Part shown: positions 45,678 to 53,755 of the stretch, in pieces
Numbering within the stretch: the first letter of the stretch is position 1
How the letters are laid out: each line of letters begins with the position of its first letter
DNA from: Solobacterium sp.
GTDB lineage: Bacteria; Bacillota_I; Bacilli_A; Erysipelotrichales; Erysipelotrichaceae
Assembly (NCBI GenBank): GCA_017510405.1
Contig: JAFWNG010000005.1
Location: 1-64,000 of the forward strand
DNA: 64,000 nt
Direction: 5' to 3'
The notes under the pieces: generated by a model
What the model saw: the letters and a program-made list of their open reading frames with translations, nothing else
The model's database searches: none
Told to the model about the DNA's origin: nothing
Position numbers and translations under genes: made by a program

Positions 45678-46359
45678 GCTGTACATAGCCTCCTTCCGCA
45701 AGATCGGCATTGATATGTCCGTGATCCAGCAGGACAGTCCGCTTGCGGTGCTTGTTGACCAGCGTCAGGTCGTGGGTGACCATCAGGATCGTTGTTCCGT
45801 ATTCACGGTTGATCTTTTCCAGCAGATACATGATATCGTCGGATTTTGCCGGGTCGAGGTTTCCGGTCGGCTCATCCGCGATCAGCACTTTCGGACGGTT
45901 GGCGATGGCACGGGCGATTGCCACACGCTGCTGCTGGCCGCCGGACAGTTCATTCGGGAACGCATTTCCTTTTTCCTTCAGGCCGACGACTTCCATGACT
46001 TCCTCGGTACGCTTCTGGACCTGCGATTTGCGCATATTGATCACTTCCAGCGCATAGGAAATATTCTCAAAGACGGTCTTAGTCGGCAGAAGACGGTAAT
46101 CCTGGAATACGACGCCGATATTTCTGCGGTAGATCGGGATCTGTCTTCTCTTCAGTTTTCCGACATCGATGCCGACCACCTTGATCGTTCCCTTCGTCGG
46201 CACTTCCTCGCCGTCAAGCAGCTTGATCAGTGTCGATTTGCCGGATCCGGTCGGTCCGATAATATAAACAAATTCGCCCTGTTCGACTTTGATGTTGATA
46301 TCGTACAGAGCATTTGTTCCCTTCTTATATCGTTTGTATACATGAGTACATTCGATCAT
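45667..46359 (-). CDS. ftsE: Cell-division ATP-binding protein FtsE
   Basis: 230 aa from MIECTHVYKRYKKGTNALYD, seven bases after AGGAGG. Walker A is GPTGSGKST; the signature is LSGGQQQRVAIARA; Walker B is VLIADEPTGNLDP. With FtsX it gates peptidoglycan hydrolysis at the septum. First gene of ftsE-ftsX-M23. Confidence 0.95.
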   Translation of the reverse strand: MIECTHVYKRYKKGTNALYDINIKVEQGEFVYIIGPTGSGKSTLIKLLDGEEVPTKGTIKVVGIDVGKLKRRQIPIYRRNIGVVFQDYRLLPTKTVFENISYALEVINMRKSQVQKRTEEVMEVVGLKEKGNAFPNELSGGQQQRVAIARAIANRPKVLIADEPTGNLDPAKSDDIMYLLEKINREYGTTILMVTHDLTLVNKHRKRTVLLDHGHINADLAEGGYVQHDQ

Positions 46360-46404
46360 AGTGTACCCTCCTGTTTCCATATACCGGCCTTTCAGCCGGT
46401 ACTC

Positions 46405-46413
46405 ACTATATCA
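46405..46413 (-). promoter_or_regulatory. Extended -10 promoter of ftsE
   Basis: TGATATAGT lies 45 bases before the start. A hairpin ACCGGC-CTTTCA-GCCGGT in the leader (46383-46400) separates it from the ribosome site. Confidence 0.5.
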
Positions 46414-46426
46414 TAAACTTGAAATA

Positions 46427-47281
46427 TCAGAGATTTGGTGAAGCATACGTGAAACCTTCACCATGCATGTCAGTCGCATCGGTCGTGATGACGAACGATC
46501 CGGCATCGACTTTCCGGATGATCTCCAGAAGACGGGTGTACTGGTGGCCGGAAACAACACAGAGTATGACATTCTTTTCATCTCCGTGATAGCCGCCTTT
46601 CCCCTGCAGGATCGTACAGCCGCGCCGCAGCTGCTTATCGATCTCATTGCGGATCTCCATCCAGTGATCGGAGATGATCGTTACCGACTTGGCGTTCATA
46701 CCGACGCCCGCGCTCAGGACCTTATCGATCGCATATCCGCACGCGAATACCGAGACAAGACCTACCAGCGCCGAAGATATATCGTAGGCAATAACGCCCA
46801 GGGAGACCGTCAGCGCGTCAGTGATCATGACCAGGGTCGCGACCTTAACACCGGTCAGACGGCTCAGAACAAGCGGAGGAATGTCCATTCCGCCGGTACT
46901 TGCACCGGTCCTCATGACCAGACCGATGCCGATGCCGCCGAGCAGTCCGGAATAGAAGGATGCCAGGACCGGATCGATCGACAGCTGCGCCTGCCACGTC
47001 GACATCCACGATGTAAATACCGGATACAGCGCCGAAGACAGCACCGTATTCAGCGCGAACTCTTTGCCGAGGAACATCCAGCCCACAAAGAACAGCGAAA
47101 CTGTCAGGCAGTTTGCCAGCAGAGTCTTATTAATGTGAAACAGCGGCTCCATCGCAACCGCAATACCGGCAACTCCTCCGGACAGGATATTGAACGGAAT
47201 AATAAACAGTTCTACAGAGAGGGACAGGATAAAAGTCCCTAATACAATGTGTGCAATATTACCCAATATTTTTTTCGTCAT
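46427..47281 (-). CDS. YitT-family membrane protein (DUF161/DUF2179)
   Basis: 284 aa. Five or six helices (HIVLGTFILSLSVELFIIPF, NILSGGVAGIAVA, RTGASTGGMDIPPLVLSR) precede a C-terminal DUF2179 domain (~210-284, GCTILQGKGGYHGDEKNVIL). The function is unresolved. No ribosome site precedes the ATG; a TATAAT box lies 8 bases upstream, so the message is probably leaderless. Confidence 0.9.
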   Translation of the reverse strand: MTKKILGNIAHIVLGTFILSLSVELFIIPFNILSGGVAGIAVAMEPLFHINKTLLANCLTVSLFFVGWMFLGKEFALNTVLSSALYPVFTSWMSTWQAQLSIDPVLASFYSGLLGGIGIGLVMRTGASTGGMDIPPLVLSRLTGVKVATLVMITDALTVSLGVIAYDISSALVGLVSVFACGYAIDKVLSAGVGMNAKSVTIISDHWMEIRNEIDKQLRRGCTILQGKGGYHGDEKNVILCVVSGHQYTRLLEIIRKVDAGSFVITTDATDMHGEGFTYASPNL

Positions 47282-47289
47282 ACCGGTTT

Positions 47290-47298
47290 ATTATAACA
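47290..47298 (-). promoter_or_regulatory. Promoter of the yitT-like gene, leaderless
   Basis: TGTTATAAT with only eight bases to the ATG at 47281; transcription would start at or next to the start codon. Confidence 0.6.
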
Positions 47299-47360
47299 CG
47301 CATGGCAGGAAGTTAGTAGACGACAGTCCGGAAATACGTACAACTCCGAAGGGTTTTTCT

Positions 47361-47389
47361 GAAAAGCGGGAAGATACGAAATCTTCCCG
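47361..47389 (-). terminator. Terminator after the second M23 gene
   Basis: CGGGAAGAT (47367-47375) and ATCTTCCCG (47381-47389), then CTTTTC on the minus strand. Confidence 0.75.
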
Positions 47390-47395
47390 AAATTC

Positions 47396-49033
47396 TCAGT
47401 AAAAGATGGTCTCCGGGCGTACCCGGCACGGTGCTCCCACACCGTTTTCACACAGTCTGCTCAGAGCGTTGTAATACCACCCGCAGCCGAATGCCAGATC
47501 GCCGTTCCAGTTCAGGGCAAAGTTTGAGAAACCGCCGGAATCCCCCAGGTAGAAGACTTCCACATGCGTATGCGGACCGGTGACATTGCCGGTCGCACCG
47601 ACTCTGCCGATGTATTCCCCGGCGCTCACGATCGTTCCTGTCGCGATCGGCGTACCGGCCTGCATATGCAGGTATTTGATCACATACATACTGCCGTTCA
47701 TCTTCGTCAGCAGATATACCTGGTTTCCGCCGCCGCTCGAACCGCCGTATCCCGCGCATGTGCTGCCGAGATAACCGACGGTGCATCCGTCCGCGCTCTT
47801 CAGGACCACGCCGTTTCCGGCTGCCCGGATCGTTGAGCCGACTGCCGCTGCGTAATCCGCACCGAGATGAACGCCGCCGCTGCTGTAATACCACGTGCCG
47901 GCGCTTCTTCTTGCGCCTGCGACCGGTGCGACCCAGCCGCCGCCGGATCCGCTCGGCTTCGGCGTCGGTGTCGGAGTCGGCGCAGGTGTCGGGGTGGGCG
48001 TCGGCACCGGTGTCGGTACGGGCGTCGGGGCCGGTTCATCCGAAGGACTTCCCGGATCCGGGGTCGGCTCCGGTGTAGGAACCGGTGTAGGCACCGGCGT
48101 CGGTACAGGTGTCGGAACAGGTGTGGGCTCCGGTTCCGGAACCGTACCGGTATCCGGAATATCATCCAGTTTGCCGAGTTCCGCCAGCCGCTTCATGATG
48201 CGGCGTACCTGATCGATATCCTGGGCGATCCGGTTTCCTTTGGATTCCAGTTCCGCTGCCTGTTTTTCATATTCGTCCTGAATGACCTGTGCCTGCGCTT
48301 TCAGCAGAACGAGTTTTTTCCGCTGTTCTTCCTGCTGCGCTTTCTCGGCAACCAGTTCTTTCTGCGTTTCTTCCAGATACTTCTGCCGTTCTTCCAGTTC
48401 TTTGCGGTCTTCGTTCAGCTTCCGCATCTGCTCAGCCAGCGCCTGCATATTGAAGCGGTCATACTGCGCCGTGGCATTGTATCCCATCAGAAGCCGCAGA
48501 AGATCGGGGAACGTCTTGATCCCCATCAGCACATCGATCATGGAATTGATCCGCATGGCCGGCTGTGCTGCCGACAGACGCCGGCTCACTTTTTCCCGCA
48601 GCCTGCCGGTCTCTTCTTCCTGGGTCTCGATCTCCGTCTGCTTGGCTTCGATCTCAGCTTCCACATCTTCGATTGCCTGTGCCATGGCGCGGATCTTGGT
48701 ATCCGTCTCTTTCATCGATTCACTGACTTCGCCGATCGACTGCTGGTATTCCTTGATCTTATCCGCATATGCCGTAATGTTCTGCGCGATCTTATCCCGC
48801 TCCGCCTCGATCTCTGCCAGTTCTTTTGACAGGTCGGCGGACTGTTCCGTCATGTAGTTCAGATATGCCTGACACGCATTAAAATCCTCTTCCGAAACAG
48901 AGGAGGCACTCAGACATTTCTCATACCAGTAATCATCATCGCTGAAGTCCGGTTCCGCATAGACGGAAAGCGGCGCCAATATTCCCGCCGCCAGAGATAA
49001 AACACAGATGTATTTGACTGCTTTCTGTAACAT
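47396..49033 (-). CDS. Second coiled-coil M23 peptidase with Pro/Thr-repeat linker
   Basis: 545 aa with a signal peptide ([19 protein letters not shown]). A coiled coil follows (~65-295), then a ~63-residue linker of PTPV/PTPT units, then an LytM/M23 domain with HLGADY and GPHTHVEVF. It is clearly paralogous to the protein encoded at 43,279, including [10 protein letters not shown]-like N-termini and the [11 protein letters not shown] ending. The start is set at 49033: the ATG at 49042 lies inside the TATAAT box and could not be in the mRNA. Confidence 0.92.
   Translation of the reverse strand: MLQKAVKYICVLSLAAGILAPLSVYAEPDFSDDDYWYEKCLSASSVSEEDFNACQAYLNYMTEQSADLSKELAEIEAERDKIAQNITAYADKIKEYQQSIGEVSESMKETDTKIRAMAQAIEDVEAEIEAKQTEIETQEEETGRLREKVSRRLSAAQPAMRINSMIDVLMGIKTFPDLLRLLMGYNATAQYDRFNMQALAEQMRKLNEDRKELEERQKYLEETQKELVAEKAQQEEQRKKLVLLKAQAQVIQDEYEKQAAELESKGNRIAQDIDQVRRIMKRLAELGKLDDIPDTGTVPEPEPTPVPTPVPTPVPTPVPTPEPTPDPGSPSDEPAPTPVPTPVPTPTPTPAPTPTPTPKPSGSGGGWVAPVAGARRSAGTWYYSSGGVHLGADYAAAVGSTIRAAGNGVVLKSADGCTVGYLGSTCAGYGGSSGGGNQVYLLTKMNGSMYVIKYLHMQAGTPIATGTIVSAGEYIGRVGATGNVTGPHTHVEVFYLGDSGGFSNFALNWNGDLAFGCGWYYNALSRLCENGVGAPCRVRPETIFY
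47955..48145. repeat. Low-complexity repeat encoding the Pro/Thr linker
   Basis: Tandem GGNGTCGGNAC-type units (plus strand) encode PTPV/PTPT. The arrangement is prone to slippage, so linker length may vary between strains. The long Gly/Val open frame on the other strand is its shadow. Confidence 0.8.
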
Positions 49034-49040
49034 AGTACGC

Positions 49041-49068
49041 ATTATAAAACACTTTGCCGGAAATTCAA
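49041..49068 (-). promoter_or_regulatory. Promoter of the second M23 gene, leaderless
   Basis: TTGAAT (49063-49068), 16 bases, TATAAT (49041-49046). The chosen ATG is 7 bases after the -10, too close for a 5' leader. The -35 lies in the last codons of the ybaK-type gene. Confidence 0.65.
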
Positions 49069-49550
49069 ATACGTGTCAGAGGCGCCGTCGCGCCGTCCGT
49101 GACACGCAGAAGATCTTCCACTGCGATCTCCATCTGCAGACCGATCCTTCCGGCCGATACCATGATCTGCTCAAACAGCACGACCGTCTCGTCAAACACC
49201 GTCACAAACGGTTTCTTCATGCCTACCGGACTGCATCCGCCGTGCACATATCCTGTGGTCTTCAGCAGATCCTTCTGCGGGATCATTTCCACATTCTTGA
49301 CGCCGACCGCTTTTGCGCACGCTTTCAGATCCAGCATTTCGCCGACCGGGATGACGAATACATAGTGTTCCCCGTCATTTCCGACGGTCACAAGTGTCTT
49401 ATAGACCTGTTCCGGATCTTCGCCGCACTTTTCCGCAACGGAAATACCGTCCAGTCTGCCGTCTTCCGTATCATAGGTGTGCTCGGTATATGCAATGCCC
49501 TGCGCATCCAGAATACGAAGGGCATTGGTCTTGGTCTCTTTCTTTGCCAT
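49065..49550 (-). CDS. YbaK/EbsC-family Cys-tRNA(Pro) deacylase
   Basis: 161 aa from [20 protein letters not shown]. The signature stretches are [40 protein letters not shown] and [13 protein letters not shown]. It hydrolyses Cys mischarged on tRNA-Pro. The start follows GAGG, which overlaps the stop of a small membrane-protein gene, so the two are co-translated. Confidence 0.92.
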   Translation of the reverse strand: MAKKETKTNALRILDAQGIAYTEHTYDTEDGRLDGISVAEKCGEDPEQVYKTLVTVGNDGEHYVFVIPVGEMLDLKACAKAVGVKNVEMIPQKDLLKTTGYVHGGCSPVGMKKPFVTVFDETVVLFEQIMVSAGRIGLQMEIAVEDLLRVTDGATAPLTRI

Positions 49551-49557
49551 GGATGCC

Positions 49558-49710
49558 TCAGAGGATCCCGAAGAATACCAGCACATACCAGATGATGCCG
49601 GCTACGACCGCAAGCTTCAGAAGCTTCCACATGCTTTTGATCACTGCAAGAATGATCAGCACTGCAAGGATGGCGGTAAATATCATTGTGTATCCCGATA
49701 ATGGTGTCAT
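49558..49710 (-). CDS. Small membrane protein, 50 aa
   Basis: A short frame MTPLSGYTMIFTAIL...WYVLVFFGIL with two hydrophobic segments split by a basic KSMWKLLK turn. GGAGAG lies nine bases upstream, and the stop is seven bases before the YbaK start with the next ribosome site across it. The arrangement strongly suggests translation; the function is unknown. Confidence 0.6.
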   Translation of the reverse strand: MTPLSGYTMIFTAILAVLIILAVIKSMWKLLKLAVVAGIIWYVLVFFGIL

Positions 49711-49771
49711 ATTCTTTCTCTCCTATATATACATTTATACATATTTCTCAGAAGTTCCCTTCTGCGGGGGT

Positions 49772-50053
49772 TCATTTGTCTGCACTGCGGCGGATATCTT
49801 CCTGATACCGGCGGGAGATCTCCAGCATCTTCCGGTACCAGTCTTCAAAATACGGACGCAGTTCCTCCTGTTCCAGGCGTTCGCTGTTCTTCCGGAGGAT
49901 CTCCTCTTCACGGCTTCTGTCCTGTACAGCCATGCCGTTTTCCATCTTCCAGCCGATCACATCCCTGACCGCAAGAAAACGTTTTACAAACAGCTTCACA
50001 AGTTCTGCATCGGCCTCATCGATCTCTTTTCTTGCCTTTTCCAGTGTGTTCAT
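49772..50053 (-). CDS. Chorismate mutase, AroQ type
   Basis: 93 aa, all helical. RKEIDEADAELVKLFVKRFL supplies the first active-site Arg; VRDVIGWKMENGMAVQDRSR supplies Lys, Asp and Arg. It converts chorismate to prephenate for Phe/Tyr. GGAGG precedes the ATG and TATAAT lies at 50083-50088. No other aromatic genes are adjacent. Confidence 0.9.
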   Translation of the reverse strand: MNTLEKARKEIDEADAELVKLFVKRFLAVRDVIGWKMENGMAVQDRSREEEILRKNSERLEQEELRPYFEDWYRKMLEISRRYQEDIRRSADK

Positions 50054-50149
50054 GCATGCCTCCGTTTTCTCTGTGCAGCTATATTATATGTTTTTTTCAT
50101 AATTATTTTCTGAAAATATAATCAAAACGCTTATTTTCGCTGTTCTTTG

Positions 50150-50158
50150 TGCTAAAAT
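50150..50158 (+). promoter_or_regulatory. Extended -10 promoter of the ATP-grasp/esterase pair
   Basis: TGCTAAAAT, 22 bases before the ATG and followed by AAGGAAGG. Confidence 0.5.
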
Positions 50159-50180
50159 CGTACCAAGGAAGGTAGCTTAT

Positions 50181-51386
50181 ATGGGAAAAAACTTTGTATT
50201 TATTTCACCGACATTCCCCAAAAACTATTATCAGTTCCCGAAGGCCTGGAAACAGCTGGGCGGAACATCTCTGTGTGTCGGCGAAGACAGCTATGATTCT
50301 CTCCCGCAGGAAATGAAAGATGCCTGTGACGAATATTATCAGGTCGGTTCTCTGATGGACTATGACCAGGTCTACCGTGCCGTTGCGTGGTTTGCTCACA
50401 AGCACGGAAAGATCGACTGGCTCGAATCCAACAACGAATTCTGGCTGGAACAGGATGCCCGTCTGCGTACGGATTTCAACATCACGACCGGCGACAAATC
50501 CGAGGATGTACTTCGCTATAAGTACAAATCCAACATGAAGGCATTCTATGAAAAGGCAGGCGTTCCGACCGCCCGTTATCACCTGACAACAACACTGGAA
50601 GAAGGCAGAAAGTTCATCGAAAAGGTCGGTTATCCGGTCATCGTCAAGCCGGACAACGGCGTCGGCGCCAACGCGACCTGGAAGATCAGCGACGATGCCG
50701 GTCTGGAGGACTTCTACAGTCAGGATCTCGGCACCCAGTATATTATGGAAGAATTCCTGCCGGGCTATATCGTCTCGTTTGACGGCATCGCCGATCAGAA
50801 CAACGAGATCATCTTCAAGACAAGCCACACATTCCCGGAACCGATCATGGACATCGTCAACTCCAAGGACGAAGTCGTTTACTGGTCCGAGCGCGAGATC
50901 CCGGAAGACCTCGAAAAGATGGGAACGGCTGTCATCCATTCGTTCAATATCCGCGGCCGTTTCTTCCACACTGAGTATTTCCGCCTCACCGAAGACAAAC
51001 CGGGTCTGGCAAAGAAAGGCGACCTGGTAGGACTTGAAGTCAACATGCGTCCGCCGGGAGGCTATACGCCGGATATGATGAATTACGCCAACGATATCAA
51101 CGTGTACCTGATCTACGCATCCATGTGCATGAACAACGACGGCAACTACAGCACGGAAAGACCGTACCACGCGGTCTATACCGGAAAACGCGACAAGTTC
51201 ACCTATGTGAACGATCCTGCAGCCGTCTACACCTATTACGGACAGAACATCGTCATGCACGACAGAATGCCCGACCTGCTCGGTGAAGCAATGGGCAATG
51301 AGTTTTATATCGCCCGGTTCAGGACCGTTGAGGAATGCAAGCAGTTCGCTAAAATGGTCTTTGAGAAACCGGAGGATAAAGAGTGA
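50181..51386 (+). CDS. ATP-grasp carboxylate-amine/thiol ligase-like protein
   Basis: 401 aa. An N-terminal pre-ATP domain (~1-100, KNFVFISPTFPKNYYQFPKA) precedes the ATP-grasp fold: KSNMKAFYEKAGVPTARYHL, YPVIVKPDNGVGANATWKI, QYIMEEFLPGYIVSFDGIAD, and the Mg ligands in LVGLEVNMRPPGGYTPDMMN. Such enzymes join a carboxylate to an amine, thiol or hydroxyl. The substrate is unknown. Its stop overlaps the start of an esterase gene, suggesting one pathway. Confidence 0.88.
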   Translation: MGKNFVFISPTFPKNYYQFPKAWKQLGGTSLCVGEDSYDSLPQEMKDACDEYYQVGSLMDYDQVYRAVAWFAHKHGKIDWLESNNEFWLEQDARLRTDFNITTGDKSEDVLRYKYKSNMKAFYEKAGVPTARYHLTTTLEEGRKFIEKVGYPVIVKPDNGVGANATWKISDDAGLEDFYSQDLGTQYIMEEFLPGYIVSFDGIADQNNEIIFKTSHTFPEPIMDIVNSKDEVVYWSEREIPEDLEKMGTAVIHSFNIRGRFFHTEYFRLTEDKPGLAKKGDLVGLEVNMRPPGGYTPDMMNYANDINVYLIYASMCMNNDGNYSTERPYHAVYTGKRDKFTYVNDPAAVYTYYGQNIVMHDRMPDLLGEAMGNEFYIARFRTVEECKQFAKMVFEKPEDKE

Positions 51387-52141
51387 AAACAGAATACTAC
51401 AAAGAATACAGCAGCAACCTTGGCAGAGACATGGAATTCAAAGTCTACGGACACGCAGGAAAACCGATGCTGGTCTTCCCGTGCCAGGACGGCATGTTCT
51501 TTGACTTTGAAGACCGCGGCATGGTTGCGGCGGCATCGCAATACATCGACAGCGGCAGACTTCAGCTGTTCTGCTGCGGATCCAACGACCAGAATTCCTG
51601 GTCACGTCTCAACGACTGGGACAACCGTGACCGCATCCTGCAGCAGGAAGCCTACTATCACTACATCGTGGACGAACTCGTTCCGCGCATCTTCAGCATC
51701 AATGCCGAAAGCAACGGCGGCTACTACGCAGAAGGCATCCTGACGACAGGCTGTTCCATGGGCGGCACACATGCCCTGAACTTCCTGCTCCGCCGTCCGG
51801 ACATCTTTGCCGGCTGTATCGCCATGTCCGGCGCCTACAATGCCCGCCTGTTCTTCCCGAACTACAGCGATGATCTCGTCTACGCCAACTCACCGGTCGA
51901 TTATATCGACGGCATGCCGTACGACCACCCATATGTGGAAATGTACCGTCACCGCGATATCATCATCGTCTGCGGAAGAGGCGCATGGGAACATCCGATG
52001 CAGGAAGACGCAGCCCGCATGAAGGAACTGTTCGCCTACAAGAACATCCCTGCATGGGTGGATTTCTGGGGCAACGACGTCGCTCACGACTGGCCGTGGT
52101 GGCTGAAGGAGTTCCCCTACTATCTGAACTTTGTGTGCTAG
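51383..52141 (+). CDS. Alpha/beta-hydrolase esterase-family protein
   Basis: 252 aa. The nucleophile Ser125 is in TTGCSMGGTHAL (G-x-S-x-G). The opening KPMLVFPCQDGMFFDFEDRG gives an oxyanion loop; a late His in NDVAHDWPWWLKEF completes the likely triad. There is no signal peptide, so it acts in the cytoplasm. It is coupled to the ATP-grasp gene by ATGA overlap; it may trim, transfer or regenerate the ligase product (inference). Confidence 0.88.
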   Translation: MKTEYYKEYSSNLGRDMEFKVYGHAGKPMLVFPCQDGMFFDFEDRGMVAAASQYIDSGRLQLFCCGSNDQNSWSRLNDWDNRDRILQQEAYYHYIVDELVPRIFSINAESNGGYYAEGILTTGCSMGGTHALNFLLRRPDIFAGCIAMSGAYNARLFFPNYSDDLVYANSPVDYIDGMPYDHPYVEMYRHRDIIIVCGRGAWEHPMQEDAARMKELFAYKNIPAWVDFWGNDVAHDWPWWLKEFPYYLNFVC

Positions 52142-52170
52142 GAACGGATCTTCTCCGTTCCTTTACTTTT
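52140..52170 (+). terminator. Terminator of the ATP-grasp/esterase operon
   Basis: AGGAACGGA (52140-52148) and TCCGTTCCT (52154-52162) with a 5-base loop, then TTACTTTT. The stem includes the last bases of the stop codon. Confidence 0.8.
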
Positions 52171-52197
52171 CCGTTTTGTCTGTTAAACTATCAGTAC

Positions 52198-52309
52198 GCG
52201 GATATGGCGGAATTGGCAGACGCGACAGATTTAGGAATATACGCGCTTCAAATGGGGATATGGCGGAATTGGCAGACGCATCGGATTTAGGATTATACGC
52301 GCTTCAAAT
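52198..52309 (+). repeat. Two tandem 56-bp copies of the tRNA-Leu 5' half
   Basis: Units 52198-52253 and 52254-52309 each hold the acceptor 5' strand, D arm and anticodon loop (GATTTAGGA) of the following tRNA-Leu, then a shared tail TACGCGCTTCAAAT in place of the 3' half. They differ from each other at a few bases, so they are not a fresh duplication. A TTTACT/TAAACT promoter just upstream would transcribe both with the intact tRNA. Confidence 0.85.
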
Positions 52310-52391
52310 GGGGATATGGCGGAATTGGTAGACGCCTCGGATTTAGGATCCGATGGGGTGACCCGTGCAGGTTCGAGTCCTGTTATCCTCA
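52310..52391 (+). tRNA. tRNA-Leu (anticodon UAG)
   Basis: 82 nt. The acceptor stem is GGGGATA with TATCCTC (one G·U), followed by discriminator A; the D arm contains AATTGGTAGACGC; the anticodon loop is TTTAGGA between TCGGA and TCCGA; a long variable arm TGGGGTGACCCGT fits the class II type; the T arm is GCAGGTTCGAGTCCTGT. CCA is not encoded. Confidence 0.92.
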
Positions 52392-52408
52392 CTGTTTAAG
52401 GGCAAATT

Positions 52409-52452
52409 TGAGATTCTGAACTTCTTAAGCGGAAGATTGGGATCTCATTTTT
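52409..52452 (+). terminator. Terminator after tRNA-Leu
   Basis: TGAGAT (52409-52414) and ATCTCA (52442-52447) close a stem-loop that also holds an inner CTTC/GAAG pair, followed by T5. Confidence 0.65.
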
Positions 52453-52469
52453 GTTTGCACTAGATCCTA

Positions 52470-52506
52470 ACGCGTCTGATCCACATTTCCTGAGGATCTT
52501 ACGCGT
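52470..52506. repeat. Imperfect inverted repeat ahead of the recombinase
   Basis: ACGCGTctGATCC (52470-52482) faces GGATCttACGCGT (52494-52506) across 11 bases. It lies about 40 bases before the recombinase ATG and could be an operator or a recombinase arm site. Confidence 0.45.
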
Positions 52507-52544
52507 CGAAACCGTTTCAAAAATGACGATTTCAGGAGGACAAA

Positions 52545-53531
52545 ATGAAGAAAAGAATCGGCAAAATCAACAAAAACATTGAAGAACTGAACAGCTTGGA
52601 AAAAATGCCATCTGAGCTTCTTGATCTGTTTCTGCAGGAGAAGGAAGCCTTCAATGCTTCAACAGAAACAATCAAACAGTATCGCTATCATTGCGTGCAA
52701 TTCATCCATTCCATCGAAAATGCGGACAGACTTCCCGGATACAAAGTTCTTACTTTAGAAAGCTATAAGAACTACATTATCGAATTGAAAAAACGGGATA
52801 TCAAAGATGTTTCCATTGCTTGTATCGCACGCTCCCTTCGAGCCTGGTTATATTGGTTAATGGAAAACAATTATATTAATCCTTTCCACGTCAAGATTCC
52901 AAAGTATCAGAAAGTAGTTGCGGAAACATATACGGATGAAGAACTGGCCATTCTGCTGGAAAAACCAGGTCGTAATTGCAGTGAAGTCGAATATGAAACA
53001 TGGGTATTCATCAATGTCGCAATAGCTACCGGATTAAGGCTGTCATCTATCCTCAATATAAAGGTCCAGGATATTCACTTCAGTGAAAACACTATCGTGG
53101 TAAACAAAACAAAAAACAGAGCAGCTTTAAGCCTTGTCGCAAATGATGAGCTGCTTGCAATCCTGAAAAGATACGTCAAACTGTTTGATCTGTATCCGGA
53201 GGATTATCTTTTCTGTACCGGAGAAAAAGGCAAATTAGCCAACCGAACAATGGAAGACTTTGTAAAACGCTACAACGCAAAACGCGGTGTGCAGAAAAAG
53301 AAAATCGTCCACGCATTTCGCCATACGTTTGCCAGGAATCATTATCTTCAGAATCACGACATGTACAGGCTGAAAAATCTGATGGGGCATACACTTATTT
53401 CTACGACTGAGCATTATCTTGGCACCCTCGGATTGAATACGTCAGATAAAATCGAATACAACCCACAGGCTCAATTTATCAAAAAACCGAAACAAACACG
53501 GAACAGAAGACAATCCATCCACAAGAAATGA
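52545..53531 (+). CDS. Tyrosine recombinase/integrase
   Basis: 328 aa. The N-terminal SAM-like core-binding domain (~20-115) precedes a catalytic domain with Arg in ATGLRLSSI, HAFRHTFARN (His and Arg), and GHTLISTTEHYLG supplying His and the nucleophile Tyr, so it looks active. AGGAGG precedes the start. It sits directly downstream of tRNA-Leu, a classical target. No excisionase or relaxase accompanies it. It is homologous to the recombinase at 57,378. Confidence 0.93.
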   Translation: MKKRIGKINKNIEELNSLEKMPSELLDLFLQEKEAFNASTETIKQYRYHCVQFIHSIENADRLPGYKVLTLESYKNYIIELKKRDIKDVSIACIARSLRAWLYWLMENNYINPFHVKIPKYQKVVAETYTDEELAILLEKPGRNCSEVEYETWVFINVAIATGLRLSSILNIKVQDIHFSENTIVVNKTKNRAALSLVANDELLAILKRYVKLFDLYPEDYLFCTGEKGKLANRTMEDFVKRYNAKRGVQKKKIVHAFRHTFARNHYLQNHDMYRLKNLMGHTLISTTEHYLGTLGLNTSDKIEYNPQAQFIKKPKQTRNRRQSIHKK

Positions 53532-53684
53532 CAACTATCTCTAAAACTTTATCGGGTACAATTTAATGGATCGGTTGATAATCAGAGAGATGTATTTCAT
53601 CATGTAGATTCCAAGCCTCAGCGTTTGGCGGTGATGTCACTATTTTCTTTCATATGATTTTATGTTTCGAAGTATTGTCCAAAG
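53532..53684. other. Non-coding stretch after the recombinase
   Basis: AT-rich; no supported frame, RNA or repeat seen. Confidence 0.35.
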
Positions 53685-53720
53685 AGAAAAAGCGTCTTCC
53701 AATTTATGGCAGGACGCTTT
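53685..53720 (-). terminator. Terminator after the flavin reductase gene
   Basis: AAAGCGTC (53689-53696) and GACGCTTT (53713-53720), then TTTTTC on the minus strand. Confidence 0.7.
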
Positions 53721-53755
53721 GCAATTATAGGGTGACTTTCTGTATTTCCCTGCTC

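Noticed and set aside
47895-48212. Plus-strand frame rich in Gly-Val-Gly-Thr repeats
   Set aside because: It is the complement of the Pro/Thr linker of the M23 peptidase; no ribosome site, and the periodicity is explained by the other strand.
49034-49042. Earlier ATG of the second M23 peptidase
   Set aside because: It overlaps the TATAAT promoter box, so it cannot be in the transcript.
52131-52331. Plus-strand frames reading MAELADATDLG-type peptides
   Set aside because: These are translations of tRNA-Leu and its 5'-half copies, not proteins.
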